Shown here piece after piece: positions 38,161 to 51,067 of a DNA stretch of 64,000 bases (positions are counted from its first letter, which is position 1; each line of letters begins with the position of its first letter). Under the pieces are notes generated by a model. The model had not been told where the DNA came from. It saw nothing but the letters and a program-made list of their open reading frames with translations, and ran no database searches. Source of the DNA: Parapristionchus giblindavisi (Eukaryota; Nematoda; Chromadorea; Rhabditida; Diplogasteridae). The position numbers and the translations under genes are program-made. Location: assembly GCA_943737045.1 (NCBI GenBank), contig CALSFV010000016.1, positions 857,001-921,000 on the forward strand. The letters run 5' to 3'.

Positions 38161-40054
38161 CAGGATTATCAGGAATCACCAAGCGAATCAGTTTGCTGCT
38201 TTGAACTCCTTTAAAGCTCTTCTAGAAGCCGAGATATGATTTTGCGACCGCGATATTGCAGCAAGTCTGCAGCCAATACCCGAATTCGCAGCAACCTGAA
38301 ACGTTTTTTCTTGATAGGCCTTGTAGTTCTCTCAATGCTCACGAAGTTTGATGAGTACCAAAATTCACTGAAAGAATAATGAATTTTCGAAAAAGTGTTG
38401 TTCGGTTGCGTCATCACTATGCAATAACCAGAAAGGCCCGTGGGACCTTATAAGGGTATCGAATACGTACACTGAGAGCAAATTTACCCAAATATGGGTA
38501 ATAGATAGATTTGCCAACTTACGCTACTTGTGTACACGATTTGCCCACATTCGGGCAAATGGTAGCCCAAAAACCACCTATTTGCCCATATACAGGCTAG
38601 AATTTGCCTGGATACGGGCAAATCGTTCGCCAACTAACGGCATTCGGGCAAATTTAATCTCTGTGTACATACATTGGGTACATAATGTCCACATTACAGC
38701 TTGATATCTCAACTGACCCAAAAATTACAACAGAAATAAAAAGTGTATTCAGACTTTTGGGCACTACTGTATATCACCACTGCTCAGAAAGATAACAACG
38801 GCCAAGCCACAACGTAAATCAAAGATCAAGGCCTAACGATCAAAGATCAACTCCACGGCTACCGTACACCTAACAAGATATAATGACTACAGTAGTTTTC
38901 GATTGTGAAATAAACCACAGGAATGAGCATCCATTTACGGAGTGTGTAACGAATACACTGTGGGTTAAGATTAGTGCTGAGAGTACGGTAGATTCTTTTC
39001 AGGTAAATGTAAAAGTTCAGATCTTTGAGGGTAAGTGATATTCACAAAACAACCTCTTGCTTTTCTCCGTTTTCAGTAAAAAAAAGACAACTGATAAAAA
39101 ATTTATTAATTTCAAGAATAACCAGTCCCGGCAGTTGAAGAATGTCATATCCTCTACGATGACGGACACCTCTTTGGCTTCAACTACTGTCTGCAGCTCT
39201 TTCCCTCGAGTCCGATGATGAGATGACCTGCATCTGCCACTAGGATCTCCTTTACATTTTTTGAAGTAAAGCCGTTTGAGGATGTTGTTTTTGCGCCAGG
39301 GGTTCCCTGGGAATTTCGCAGGGTTGATTTTAATTCCATCCTACGAAATATAGAGTGGAGGAGTCATGCGAAGTGTCCATCCCCACGCGGTTAAATGGGC
39401 GGAGCAAGAATCTGTATATAAATTCAGTCCATGAAAAAAAGACTGAATTATGCTTTTCCGTGTTTATGTAATTATCGACTATTGATTAATTGTATCATAT
39501 TTATGCAACAGTTTGGTTAGACTCTGTGAGATGTTGGAAACTACTGTAAGCACGAACAACCAATCAATAAACTATGAAAAGCGAACGTGTCAGGCATCTT
39601 ATTGATCGATACCGTACACAACAACAACAAAGCAATGATTCTAGTTGAAAATGTGATGAATGTGGTGTGAAATAGGACGACGTTTAGTGAACATCGCACG
39701 ACTACCGTATCATTAATACACTCACTACACCAAATACTAGCAAATAGAAACAAAGCAAGGAGATGAAGGTGAAAAACCATTCCGAAAAGACAGGTTAGAT
39801 AGGTCCGAAAAAATCAGGGCAGAATAATCAATAATGATGAGACTACGGTAGGCAGGAGATGTAATCGATAAAGGCAGAATAATCGATAATTCAAATCATT
39901 GTGACAAGATCTAACAACAAAATATGGAAACGTAGAAGATACGAGGTAAGATTTTGAAAATGGAATTGAAAATAAAATGGGTCGTAGATCAAACAGGAAT
40001 AGGCGATTGAGAAAAGGAAGCGGATTCGAGAAATCATTGGTTAGGTAGATCATT
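38161..40054. other. Intergenic; start of second segmental-duplication copy
   Basis: At 38475-38665 short palindromic TTGCCC/CGGGCAAAT repeats occur. From about 38860 the sequence matches 27310-27590 and then 28940-30160, the flank of acidic/basic gene copy 1. No gene seen. Confidence 0.5.
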
Positions 40055-40361
40055 TTATTTGGCCTTCTTGACCTTTTTCTGGGCAGGCTCGCCACCTCCA
40101 TTCTTCGCGCCCTTGCGCTTCTTCTTGCCACCCTGCAGAGAGGTCAAAGATTAAAGATCAAAGATCAAAGATCATTGCCATGACTTACGGACCCTAAGTG
40201 CGCTAAGTCATGAAACTTAGCACTTAAGTTCGTTAAGTACTAAGTTAAGTCAAGTACCTTAGCCTCCTCCAACTCGGTATCCATGACGGAGAAGTCGTAG
40301 CTGTCCTTGCCCTCAACGCTCACCGCACCCGTCTTGCCCAAGCCTGTAATAATAATACGCG

Positions 40362-40424
<63 letters not shown>

Positions 40425-41317
40425 TTATTCACGTCAAGCGATCATCGCCTCGCGATCTCTTTCAAAACAACCAACTATGAATGGCAAGGAAATCAGAAGT
40501 CACCGATCAAATAGCAAGTGAATCTTCCTCCCTGCACATTCCCGTTTCATCCTCTCCCCATACACAATTATTTTTGTGCAGTTAATTTATTTTTAATGTC
40601 CATTTTGTACATACATTATGATTGTCTTGTCGCTTTCTATTCCGTTTAGAGAAGAAATATAATAATAATAATAATAATAGTAATAATAATAATTTTATAT
40701 ACATACCTGGATATTCTCCATCATCTTCCTCCTCTTCATCATCATCATCATCCAACTCCTCCAATTCACTCTCATCACTGCCCTCCTCTCCCTCTCCCTT
40801 CTCTCCATCCTCATCCATATCCTCATCGTCCTCTCCTTCTCCCTCGTCTGACGACACATCCAGGCCTTGCTCCTCTGAAAAAATCAATACCTATGCATCG
40901 ATCAATCAATAATTACCGTATACCACTAATTCAACATAATCCAAATGAAAACACTGAACATGAATCAATCAATACTAGTTTCCTACCGTATACAACTTAT
41001 CGTCATCTTGCTGCATTGGTTTTATACTCGTTATAATATAGTCATACACTACCGTAATCTACATTATCTCATTTGCCCTAATAATTCGTAATTCTGCTCA
41101 TACCATCACCCTCCTTCTCACTTTTCCTTCCAATCAGAATCAGTCGCGATGGACGCGGCGTCCCAATGGGCGTCTGTCCACCAATGAAGTTCGAATACGA
41201 TGACGTCATCGATCCATCCCCATTTTCGTCGTCAACGTCGAGAAACTCCAGAAGTGACGCTAGCGGTGCGATGATTTCGTCGATCGGAGGCACGTCCACG
41301 CAGAATGCACCCGCCAT
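40055..41317 (-). CDS. Acidic/basic nuclear-type protein, copy 2
   Basis: Exons 41104-41317, 40707-40874, 40258-40343, 40055-40132; 181 residues, all phases agree. Same four-part layout as the gene at 30168-32577: PIDEIIAPLASLLEFLDVDD at the N-terminus, acidic middle with one extra acidic codon, GLGKTGAV linker, lysine-rich end with one codon fewer (KGAKNGGG against KGAKKNGGG) and KKAK in place of KKSK. Reading frame and splice sites are intact in both copies while introns differ by insertions, so both are probably functional recent duplicates. The family was not recognised. Confidence 0.8.
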
Positions 41318-43274
41318 TATTGATTGATTGATTAGTCAGATTATCGATTGATTGATTGATCACAGACGATGACGCGAGCACCCGTTTCTAGTAGAATGAA
41401 TTCGTTGATGCGAAAGATCGCGAATTCGTAGACTCCACGAAACACGAAAACGCCGGGACAGCAAGAGTGATTCAGAGAAAGGCAGCGATGAAACAATCGA
41501 GATGAAATCAATACACAGTGTCCGTGGGCCAACTATTGATTGATATAGACTATCGATTGATCATAAACTAATGAAGAACAGATCAAGTGGCACCTGGTGG
41601 CAATGAAATTTTTCACCCCATCCTCACATAGCACCTATTGCTTGAAATGATAAATTGATTGATTGATTGATTACAGTACCCCAGTTTCTGGTCGATGAAT
41701 ATTATGTAATGGAATTAATTTCGGCACATTGTTATGCGGCAGCAATGCCGCCAATGGCAGGCGAAATGGAAATAAACACAATTACGAATATGCGCTAAAC
41801 ATAGTAATTTTAAAAAATCACTGGGGCGGGCCAGTTATTTGTTCCACTAAACGGCGTAAGTTACTGAAAAGTTTTTTCAGCGCTATTGATGCGGTTTTCC
41901 ATTTTTTCTTCGCATTTCGTAATCAGAATGGTGGAAAGTAGTGTAAGGTTTTATAAACTGCTCTGAAAAGAATAATAATCAATTATTGATAAAAATAGCG
42001 ATAAACATTAAAACTGCGTTAGCGGAAAATTTCATTTTTAAAATCGAAAATTTATTTCGTAGAGGCTCCTACCACGAAAACACTTACGTCGCACTTTCTA
42101 GTTTTGAGTTTTCTGTAATTCTTTAGAATCGGCCTTTTCATGCGTTTGCCCCCTCCGTGTGCACGAAACACGAAAACTCCAGGTTGACGAGGGAGGTGTC
42201 AATAATATAGTATCGATTGGGTTTTGGGGTATGATTATTGATTTATCGATTGATACCAGGCGATACGCATAGACAATAAATACCCACACTGTTACATGAT
42301 CATGATCATATCGATTATTCGTTCAATTATACGCTATGCTCCAAAAATTAACAAAAGAGAGCATTGACTCATTCTATAGAGCAGGCAGAACGCGAAAACG
42401 CCAGGTTAATCAGAGTGAAATAGACAGGCAGCCGTCTATTATATCTCATATTAATTTGTCTCCTACGTAATCTAAAGTCTAATCCAACGTTATTCCTCTC
42501 CACGTTTCCAGAGAAACGAACGAAAGAGCATGGATTTATAGATAGACAGATATTCAGATAGATAGAGCTCTACTCAATGGCAAAAATAATCAAATAAAAG
42601 AGAAAAAAAACGTTAATAGACAACACATATATCACAACTGCTCAGAAAGATAACAACGCTCAAATCACAAAGAAGATTAAAGATCAAGGATCAAAGATCA
42701 AAGATCAAAGTCCAAAGATCAAAGACCAACGCTCTTCTCACTGACATCTTCTTCGCAATGCATCTCTCTCGAGAACAGGCAGATAAGCCTCCCCAATCCT
42801 TCCATTCCCTCCTCTCCTTTCTCTCATCACATGAAGTCCTTCTTATCCTCATACGTTTATCTCTCTCTCCTCCTCCCCCTCCCTCTCACATACGCTATAT
42901 CCATAATGATGTCTCGAGGGGGGCCCTCATACCTTGTGCGTACAACATTGATTAACATGCCCTTTTACTACTACAAAACCAAATGCCAGACGCCTCTATC
43001 ATCATAGTTCAAAGATCAAAAGTACCGTTATCAAAAGATCAAAGATCAAACCAAATTCTTTATTAAGCTTGTTGGTGAGTTCAAAGATCAAAGATCAATT
43101 ACAAACTACCGTAATCCCAAGGACCCTCACAGATCAAAGATGAGGCGCTCTCAAAAGGTCACTCCACCGGAAGTGCAGTCGAAAATGTACTTACATACAA
43201 GAGGGATTAGATAATGGAAGTGGTGGAGTGCAGGCAGCCCATGCATACTCTATCAATCTAGCACTGCGACCGTA

Positions 43275-43394
43275 TGCATGAACGTTGACAACGAGACACG
43301 TGACGCCACAACTGGAGAGAATTTTGGGCAAACGCCTGCGAAAACGCTTGTGACGTCACGTTTGTCGGCAAGAGGATTGCCAACGTTCATGCAT
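43275..43394. mobile_element. GTGACGTCA-containing hairpin element
   Basis: Ends GCATGAACGTTG and CAACGTTCATGC; inside are ACGTGACGCCA and GTGACGTCACG in hairpin arrangement. Related copies at 49277, 52705 and 60729. Confidence 0.65.
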
Positions 43395-45211
43395 AGTATA
43401 TCACTCTGGTGCATCTTACCAACATTGTGGTGCAAGCTCTGGTCAATAGATCTCGTCTGCTCTCCTTCAGCGACCTACATCACAGATCTTCTTTGCCTCT
43501 TTCATCATAGATCAAAGATCAAAACCACCGTAATCCAAAGATCAAAGATCAAACCGAGATCTTTATTAGACCAAAGTCTCCTATTCTACATTCTGCGAAT
43601 TAGTATGGCCTTATCGTTATCTTTGTCCCCCCCCCTCAACTTTCTCACTTTCCCCCGCACTTCACATGCCTTCCACTTCCACTGCTAACACAACACCTGA
43701 TTCTGAGACAATTTCAATAACCGGCTGACATTATCAGTTACAGCATCTTCATAAAGAGCGTTTTAATTTAACCAAACGTTCGTCCAATACGTATTATTAT
43801 AAAAGCGCCTCTGCTACATACATGAACAGTACGAAACATTGAATCAAGGGGCGCGCTTTCAACACATCTTTGACACTGAATTGCCGTTGTGGAATCGTAT
43901 CTAATCATGCAAAAGGAGAAAGTTCAATCTAATTGGCCGGGAGTGTGATCGCTTATATACAAAACAACACAAACCAACATAACATGTAATCATGACACTA
44001 TAAAAGACAAGATAGAGAATAGAACCATAGTACATATCCTGCGAAGAGACGAACAGGAAACAAAAGAGAGCTGGACTTTTTCAGGCGACATAGAGAGAAC
44101 AAAGACTACATAACCGTGCATGAGTAGAGGGAGGGACGGGGGGGGGGGGAAGAGGAAGGGGTGGGACTTGAGATATGAGGGCGAACTTGACTTCTAAACT
44201 TGAGATAAAAGGATTGAAAAATGTGCAGGCCTTCATCTAATAATAGTTTAATGGTTCTCCACAATCAACTACGACAGAGAGAGTTGCAGAAATAATTTTT
44301 TGACTAGTCATTTTCTTGGGAAAAGTCCAAAATGCAGGGAAACATGAGAATTGTCTGGTAGCCGAGAAGGGGCGGTATTAAAACGAGGACATGTGTGCAG
44401 TCTGAATTGCATCACCTCAACTCGACTACTTCAACACCCATAGGCAGATATAGATATAGATATAGCTCCACGCCGGAAATATGTCATCCAATTAGTATCC
44501 TGGCAGGATATCAGGATATTATGATCATGCCACTATGAGCAGGGAATGAATCTATTCCACTATATTTGGTTCACATTGAGCATAGGAATAAGAATTATTG
44601 TGAAAGAGCAGGAATAAAGAAGGATAAAGGGGGCGGAGCTAAATCGAGCCAAAGGCGAACTTGAAGATAAAAGTGTCGCAAAATCTCTCGCGAACGGGGA
44701 AACGAAGATGAACGGCCATGTAAATGTCCCGGCAGAAGTCTCCAGGCAATTGACTCTGGACTGAGAGAGATAGAGAGTGGAGGGGAGAAAGAGACCGAGA
44801 GAACGGCCAAAAAACAACCGATTAAAGGATGACCAAGGAGCGTCAGTTCAAGTTCCTCCTAGGCCAAAGAAGAAGAAGAAAAGGAAGACGACAAAGCGCT
44901 GGGCATAAATTAACTGAAATCGGGACGGAGAAAGAGCTGAAGGAAGAGGAAGGAAGAGGGTGAGGACGGAATGGAGATGAAAGCTGACTCTTCAAAGGCA
45001 TAGCGAGAAGAGGACATTATAGGAATTATATCACAACATTGGACCGCGTTTATGTTGCTTGTAGTTTCCTAGTGCGGTGCTATATTTTGCTAATGTGCCG
45101 CCGCTGTAACGACGTCACGGCGGAGGTTACTGCGGAGGCACGTAAGGAAAATGTAACACCGCATAATCTATTCTCTTATAAATTCGTTCATAGTCATGAT
45201 ACAATTCTTCT

Positions 45212-45268
45212 TTCCTTATATCTCACTACGTCATAGATACCCTCTATCACGTAGTGAGATATAAGGAA
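45212..45268. repeat. Perfect 20-bp hairpin
   Basis: TTCCTTATATCTCACTACGT pairs perfectly with its complement at 45249-45268 across a 17-base loop. Could be a small fold-back remnant or a hairpin RNA; no transcription evidence. Confidence 0.6.
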
Positions 45269-47554
45269 GATGAATTTGTGTCTTGGCCTCATCTTCATAT
45301 GGACCACAGATACCATAAAATACCTTATCATACACAGTGATCATCACAACCATCATCTATAGTCTATAGGGAGATGACTACTTGACGTACAGATCAAGAC
45401 AAAAAAAACCCCACTAGATTTCAAGTGCATCTATAGCACATAGCACTCAAGGGAACGATTAATGAGGACTTAAGCCTGCGTGCCTAATGTAAACTATCCA
45501 TGTCTGCAGAGTTTACGTACTCTCCTAGGGAACGAACGCAGTGGCGACAAATGGAATAATGCTCTAGTCATAGGTGGGCACGCTGGGGGAAAGGTTGTGC
45601 GCAAACTGGGGAATTGCAAGGCAAGGCTATGCGCATGGCAATTTTTTTGCAAATTTGACTGGAAATTTTCCATTTTTTGCGAGGCAAAGCTATGCGCAAG
45701 GCCCCGCAAGGGAAGGCAAGGCTGTGTGCAAAAAGAATTCGTTTTCACGCGCCCACATATGGCTCTAGTCAAAAGTAGTGAAAAGAAAAGAAAAAAGTAG
45801 AGAAAACTCTCCTCGTTTGACACACTCTCTCGCCTCTTCTTCTTATTGTTTTAGTGACATTTGAACGCAACATGATGTATCAATACGAGAAGGATATTAT
45901 ATAAAGCATGCAGTCGTACTCTAGGGATTTGTGTAGCATGCAATACAAGTTTTTTTTTGGGTTGTAGACGTATGTAGATGTGTCGTGCAGACATTTCCCA
46001 GTATACGAGGAGCTTGATGACACTTATAATAGTAGTACATCTCGATAGCGAATAGAAATGATGGAAGAACATCGAGAGAGAGAGAGAGAGAGATAGAGAG
46101 GGGTGGTGGAAAGAGAGTCAGAGAGAAAAAAAGGAAGGAGAGAACAAAGAACATTACGAGTAGACGAGAGAAATGGAATCAAATGGAGAGAAGAGAAAAG
46201 AGGACTTTATCCGTTTCTTTCTTTCTTTTTGAATTCAGAGGGATTGAACGGCTTGATTTCAGAGTGCGTCTCCTTAAGACTCTCCTAATCTTCCAGATCT
46301 TTTCAACTCCCATTCAAATCCAAACCTCTGACGTTCGAAGGAAAGTGGGGCTACCTTTGAGCGTTGAGCATATGCGAAATGCAATCAAAACGAATGATTT
46401 TGCATAAATTATCACATATCCTCACAACAGAACTGCATACGGTAGTACTGTGGGCTAAGAATAGAACATATTTCCAAGCCTCTTCCTCCTTTCTTCCGTC
46501 TCCCGTTTCCATTGTTCGTGTTCGTGATGCCGAAGTCTACAGTCGGCAGAGAACAAGACGACAAAGAGGAGAAATGAACAGAGATAGATACATTTCATAC
46601 ACCACTGCATGAATAATGCAGGCTTGCTATACAAGCATGTTGGCGGGATGATCTAATTATAAAGAAAGGAATCCGAAGAGAATGGTGGAATTTCGCATGT
46701 TAGCAATGATTAACATCGATGCACAGCAACGTGGAGATTGAGTGGTTGATATACAAGAAGCAACAACTACCATACATTATACCGTACAGTTGACAATCTA
46801 TGACCACAATCTGATCAGTGCGGCACTACATCAGAACACCGGGCCAGTTCAAAAGGGACGAAAAAGTAATATAAATACGAAGGAAAGGGACTTTTATACT
46901 ATAATTTTGGACTAGTAAGTAGTGCCATCACTGCTGTGAAAGTGATAACGGCCAATCACTATGTACATTCATCTCTGTTACGATAACGTGCTTAGTCCGT
47001 AATAAACTCCTATCGTATCTCACGAATGGAGGGATACATCACGGCGCAGCGCATCAAAATAGCTGACAGAAATGTGCACACTCATAAACATGTAAACAAT
47101 GCAGTGAGGGTGTGGAAGTGATTCATTTGTTTTGCCAACTTTATATCAGTCAAAGGCGCCCACACAAATATAGTCGATCTAAGACAACAACAGCTGCGGC
47201 ACTCATCACGCTAGAGTGATGGGATTGAATGGAAAAGGCACAGCGGCACGACATTTAAACAAATATTTGTATCTATGCCCGAGAAAAAACGAAAGACGTG
47301 GATGTAATGATCCAAGACTCGCAAATATTGCTATTGCGAGGGGAGGTGGGTGAAAGGCGAGAAAAAAATGACGTGGCAGTCTATCAGTCAAACCAGGCTC
47401 ATCTTGTAAACAATGCAGTGTGGGTGCGGAAGTGAGAAGAATTTGTTGTTGTTCCTTGTCAAGGGGCGGGGAATCCTTGATCAACATGATTCTGTGTACA
47501 CATACAGCGATGAACACGAAAAATAACTGCAGCAACAGCAACATCAACTGCAGC

Positions 47555-47676
47555 AATAGGTCGAAAAGTACGTTACACACTACGAAGCCTGACAGCATTT
47601 GAGCCGAAAATTTCCGAAAAGTAAAAAAAAAAACTAAAGAATTTTGAAAATGTGTAACCTAGCTATTCGACCTATG
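47555..47676 (+). mobile_element. CATAGGTCGAA-family element
   Basis: Left end AATAGGTCGAAAAG (first base changed), right end CTATTCGACCTATG. The flanks ACTGCAGC and GCTGCAGC match at 7 of 8 bases. Confidence 0.75.
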
Positions 47677-48114
47677 GCTGCAGCATTCGCAGCTGCAGTC
47701 ATCACGGCAGAAATATGGGATCGAATTGAGACACAATACTTGGTTGACATGCATAAACAATGCAGTATGAAAGGAAGTAAGGAATTTGTTTTGGTTTGAT
47801 CAGCACAAAAAGAGGAACAACAACGATAAACAACAAATGCTTGCAGCACAAGTCACGCTAGATTGACGATTGAATTTACACAACAGTAATTCTATTCTGT
47901 ACGATTCATTCTTTTGTGCAAGAAGTAGCTACCGTTCAGTATTTCCACAACGCAATGTTAAAAATCAGGGACAAGTCAATTTTTAATATGTCAAGAAGGA
48001 ATGATACAATTCAGAAATCAGTTAGGAACCCTTTAAAAAGTTGCTATATATTATTAAGAAATATTATATATTATATAACTCTTTGCGCATACTGGCCAGT
48101 CGAGTTCGCACTTA

Positions 48115-48564
48115 CTAGGGAATGGTTTCTTTGATGGTTGAAATTACGGGGAGTGACCTGCATAGCAATATTCAGCATAGTCGACTTAGTAAGAATCAAC
48201 TTTTAAAAGTTGCCATTGATCGATTTTTTAAACGAAACCCGTCGCATATCCGCCGCACGGAAGACAGCCAAAAAGTTGCATTTTTTTCTTTTTTCACTTT
48301 TTGAACACCAGTTCGATTCCCCCGACAGCATTTCATGTCTGCATGGTAATTCAAGCAAAAAATTGCTGTTTCAGTGGAAATCAATTCCAAAAAAACTTTC
48401 TTGGCTGTCTTTCGTGCGGCGGATATGCGACGGGTTTCGTTTAAAAAATCGATCAATGGAAACTTTTAAAAGTTGATTCTTACTAAGTCGACCATGCTGA
48501 ATTTTGAATATTGGTATGCAGGTCACTCCCCGTAATTTCAACCATCAAAGAAACCATTCCCTAG
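48115..48564. mobile_element. Inverted-repeat element with CTAGGGAATGG ends, TTA flanks
   Basis: 450 bp; arms of about 165 bp begin CTAGGGAATGGTTTCTTTGA. TTA precedes and follows (48112-48114 and 48565-48567), a possible 3-bp duplication as in PIF/Harbinger-type elements. The two arms differ at several sites and a non-repeated centre contains GACAGCATTTCATGTC. Confidence 0.8.
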
Positions 48565-49276
48565 TTAGGACACTGTTAGAGGAGGATTGCAGCTGGAGAT
48601 ATACGATGCGACACCCGACATATCCAAGGCAAAACAATAGGCTGCATGATTCATAACAATCCTGGCTACTATTACACCCCGATAGACTAGATCATAGCCC
48701 GTCAACACCTTCAAAATACAGCTAGGAGCCATTCGGTGAGAGTCAATAGTAGTCTAACTAGATCAACTAAAACACATCGTATTTTGCATACACAAGCATA
48801 GTAATCAATCTATGATCATTCTACATTTAGTAGAGTACACAGTACAGTCAGGTACAGAGCGCCTACACAGCGTGAAACTTGAAACGAACTTAAAAAAGCC
48901 ATACTTAAATCAGGTCAGATTCTCTTGGCTAAAACTACACTACTCACTACAGAAAAAAAAACAGGATAAAGCATTCACTACACAAAAATTTAGCAATGAA
49001 ATGTTTCAAAACTGAGGTACTCTGCATAGGGTCGTGTCAGAACTCTTGGGCCATGGGGAAACCACATATGCAATAAGTGCAGTCTTCGCACACAATCATT
49101 CCCCCCCTCGTCGCGCATACTGATGCCATGATAGAGTGCAATCTCGCCTCGATGAAATCACAAGGTAACTCGATCCTCGCCTCACTCTCCCCAGACCTCT
49201 AGACCCCCTTGCCTCAACGACCGGCAGAGGACAGACAATAGCCGTGAGAGAGGGAATCAGTCCTCTGAGCCCGTAT

Positions 49277-49395
49277 GCATGAACGTTGGCAAACCATTTA
49301 ACGAGAAACGTGACGTCATAAGACGTCTCCTCATCTAACCGCTAGTCACTTTTGCCTCACTTTTGTCAACAAATGGTTCGCCAAGCGTCATGGAC
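49277..49395. mobile_element. GTGACGTCA-containing hairpin element, diverged
   Basis: Begins GCATGAACGTTGGCAAACCA and ends GTTCGCCAAGCGTCATG, with ACGTGACGTCATAAGACG inside. Confidence 0.55.
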
Positions 49396-49788
49396 GTGGC
49401 GTAAGTCTAGCTAATCAAATCACGTAAAGTCATCAAAATCAGGGCGAAAAAAAACAAGCTGAAATGGAGGAGGAAGTCGTAGTCGTAGTCAAAGCGAGGA
49501 GAAGAAGACGAAGAAATTAAAAGAGACGACAAAACACACTCCCCAGTATGTACTCCCGAACAACATTGAATCCCCCCATTCCATCCCATTTTGTCTCATC
49601 CAGAGTTTATATCTCTTCTCCGATTCAGGCAATTCAGACACACCAATAAATCTCCCTTGACAAATGAGACGTGCAACTTCCGAGTACACATTACCAAAGA
49701 ATGTGAACATTTCGTAGCCTACATCATCCAGAACAAGTATACCGTAATTTAAGAGTTTTAAAGCCCAAAAGTACCGTAACCCCCGACA

Positions 49789-51067
49789 TCAGAGCCACCA
49801 CTCACTTCTCTTCTCTCTCCACGCGAGCTTGCGCTTGAACTTCTTGCCGGCGAGATGGCGGCGCATGTCGGCGGGGTCCGCAGCGATCACCTGATATCGA
49901 TTGATTGCTAGGTACTGTAGATTACTGTAGATTGAGAGCTAATCAATAAATCGTCAAAAAATCGATTCAATGTAGGTCAATGTAGGTTTGACAACACCAG
50001 TAATAGGAAAATAAGAAACATGAGCCAAAGATTACGGTAGATACTCAATCAATCAATAAAATGCTCTCAATACCGTACCGTCTTGGTGATTTTACATCCG
50101 ACGATCGCCTTGTCACTGTAAATGCGAATTTTGGTTTTTAAATATTTTAAAATATTAAAATTATGTAAAAAAACCCACTCCAAGTCCTCGAATACGTCGG
50201 GATTCTCCTGGCGGATGGTGTACACCTCGAAGGCCGTCTTGAACTTCTTCAGCTCGATGTAGGCGGCGAGGTCTGCGGCGCGTGTCGGCACCTCATGACC
50301 GGTGAGGGTGCAGCGCAGCTGCAACGATTATTATTGTTATTATTATTAAATTATTATTTTTGCATGTACGAAATAGTTCATTAAATGTTCACTCCCGAGC
50401 GTATTAGCTTCGTGACCGGTCAGGGTGCAGCGCAGCTGCAACAATAATAATAATAATAATTATTATTATTATTAAATTATTATTTTTGTATGCAATAAAT
50501 AGTTCATTAAAGGCACACTCCGAGCTAATTTTACATTTCGATCTGGCACAAAAATCCTGTGACGGCGCCGAAATTGTATGACCCGAAAGTGTATGATTTC
50601 ACCCTGCGAGATCGCCGTTTCAGCTCAAAGCCAAGACTACTTGATCTGTTTCAAATGCAATGCGAATGCAATTTGTAAACGAAAAGCCACACCAATAATA
50701 TCTCTAACAATAAGTGGGTACGACGAGTTTAATGTTTAAATAATACTAAAATGCATTAAATTCAGTTTGTGATCGACTGTGACGACCGAAAATGCATGCT
50801 GCAAAATTGTTTTTGTAGCACGAAGTAGTTCATTAAAAATTGAAATCTGTGCGCTGTGTGACAAAGGCAGCGCGAAGCACACCACAGTGGTAAGAGTGAT
50901 AAGATCACGCTTACCATAACCATAAAAATACTAAAACCGGGTTACGGTAGGCATATGCTAACCGTATCCCATCATTCCACCCTTCCTCTCACCTTATTGT
51001 ACTCCTTCACCTCCTCGAACACGGGATACTTCTTGAGTAGATCAACGAGCACTGAATCCTTCGCCAT
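49789..51067 (-). CDS. surf2: SURF2-like protein
   Basis: Exons 50993-51067, 50179-50318, 50079-50115, 49789-49890, all in phase, giving about 117 residues. SURF2 (surfeit locus protein 2) is a small nucleolar-type protein of unclear function. Family features seen: LRCTLTGHEVPTRAADL at the start of exon 2 (SURF2 has CxLTGHELPxR), KKFKTAF, then a second similar block CKITKTVIAADPADMRRHLA followed by GKKFKRKLAWRE. Start: MAKDSVLVDLLKKYPVFEE, with gatag two bases before the ATG as a possible trans-splice acceptor, 527 bp behind POFUT1 on the same strand, so a nematode-style operon is possible. The end is uncertain: the frame stops at 49789, but a strong donor (gtgagt) in exon 4 would splice in phase to an open stretch starting at 49718 (YEMFTFFGNVYSEVARL). 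The shorter form is listed. Confidence 0.7.
50408..50532 (-). repeat. Second copy of the SURF2-like intron 1/exon 2 boundary
   Basis: Repeats 50291-50407: the start of exon 2 (LRCTLTGHEA), the acceptor gttgcag and about 90 bp of intron including the ATT run. A decoy 3' splice site therefore lies about 100 bp upstream of the real one. Confidence 0.85.
50536..50992. other. Rest of SURF2-like intron 1
   Basis: AT-rich; contains CACCCTGCGAGATCGCCGTT, a motif shared with 56709, 57182 and 59610 that marks another dispersed repeat, and a GGCACACTCCGAG fragment at its left edge. No coding sequence. Confidence 0.45.

Larger units (their letters stand above)
41318..49788. other. Gene-poor region
   Basis: No gene could be supported in 8.5 kb. 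Holds module repeats (41400-42300), clusters of AAAGATC heptamers (42660-42730, 43000-43110, 43510-43560), two GTGACGTCA hairpin elements (43275 and 49277), a 20-bp perfect hairpin (45212-45268), an AG microsatellite (46073-46097), one CATAGGTCGAA element and one long inverted-repeat element. A possible exon at about 49520-49718 (minus) is discussed with the SURF2-like gene. Confidence 0.5.

Noticed and set aside
43253..43435. Short ORFs near 43.3 kb on both strands
   Set aside because: They lie in a GTGACGTCA hairpin element and mirror each other.
45480..45823. Overlapping ORFs of about 106-109 residues on both strands
   Set aside because: Contain short repeated GGCAAGGCTATGCGCA-type segments; no family match or coding bias.
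48196..48476. Paired ORFs on both strands with near-identical sequence
   Set aside because: They are the two arms of the inverted-repeat element 48115-48564.
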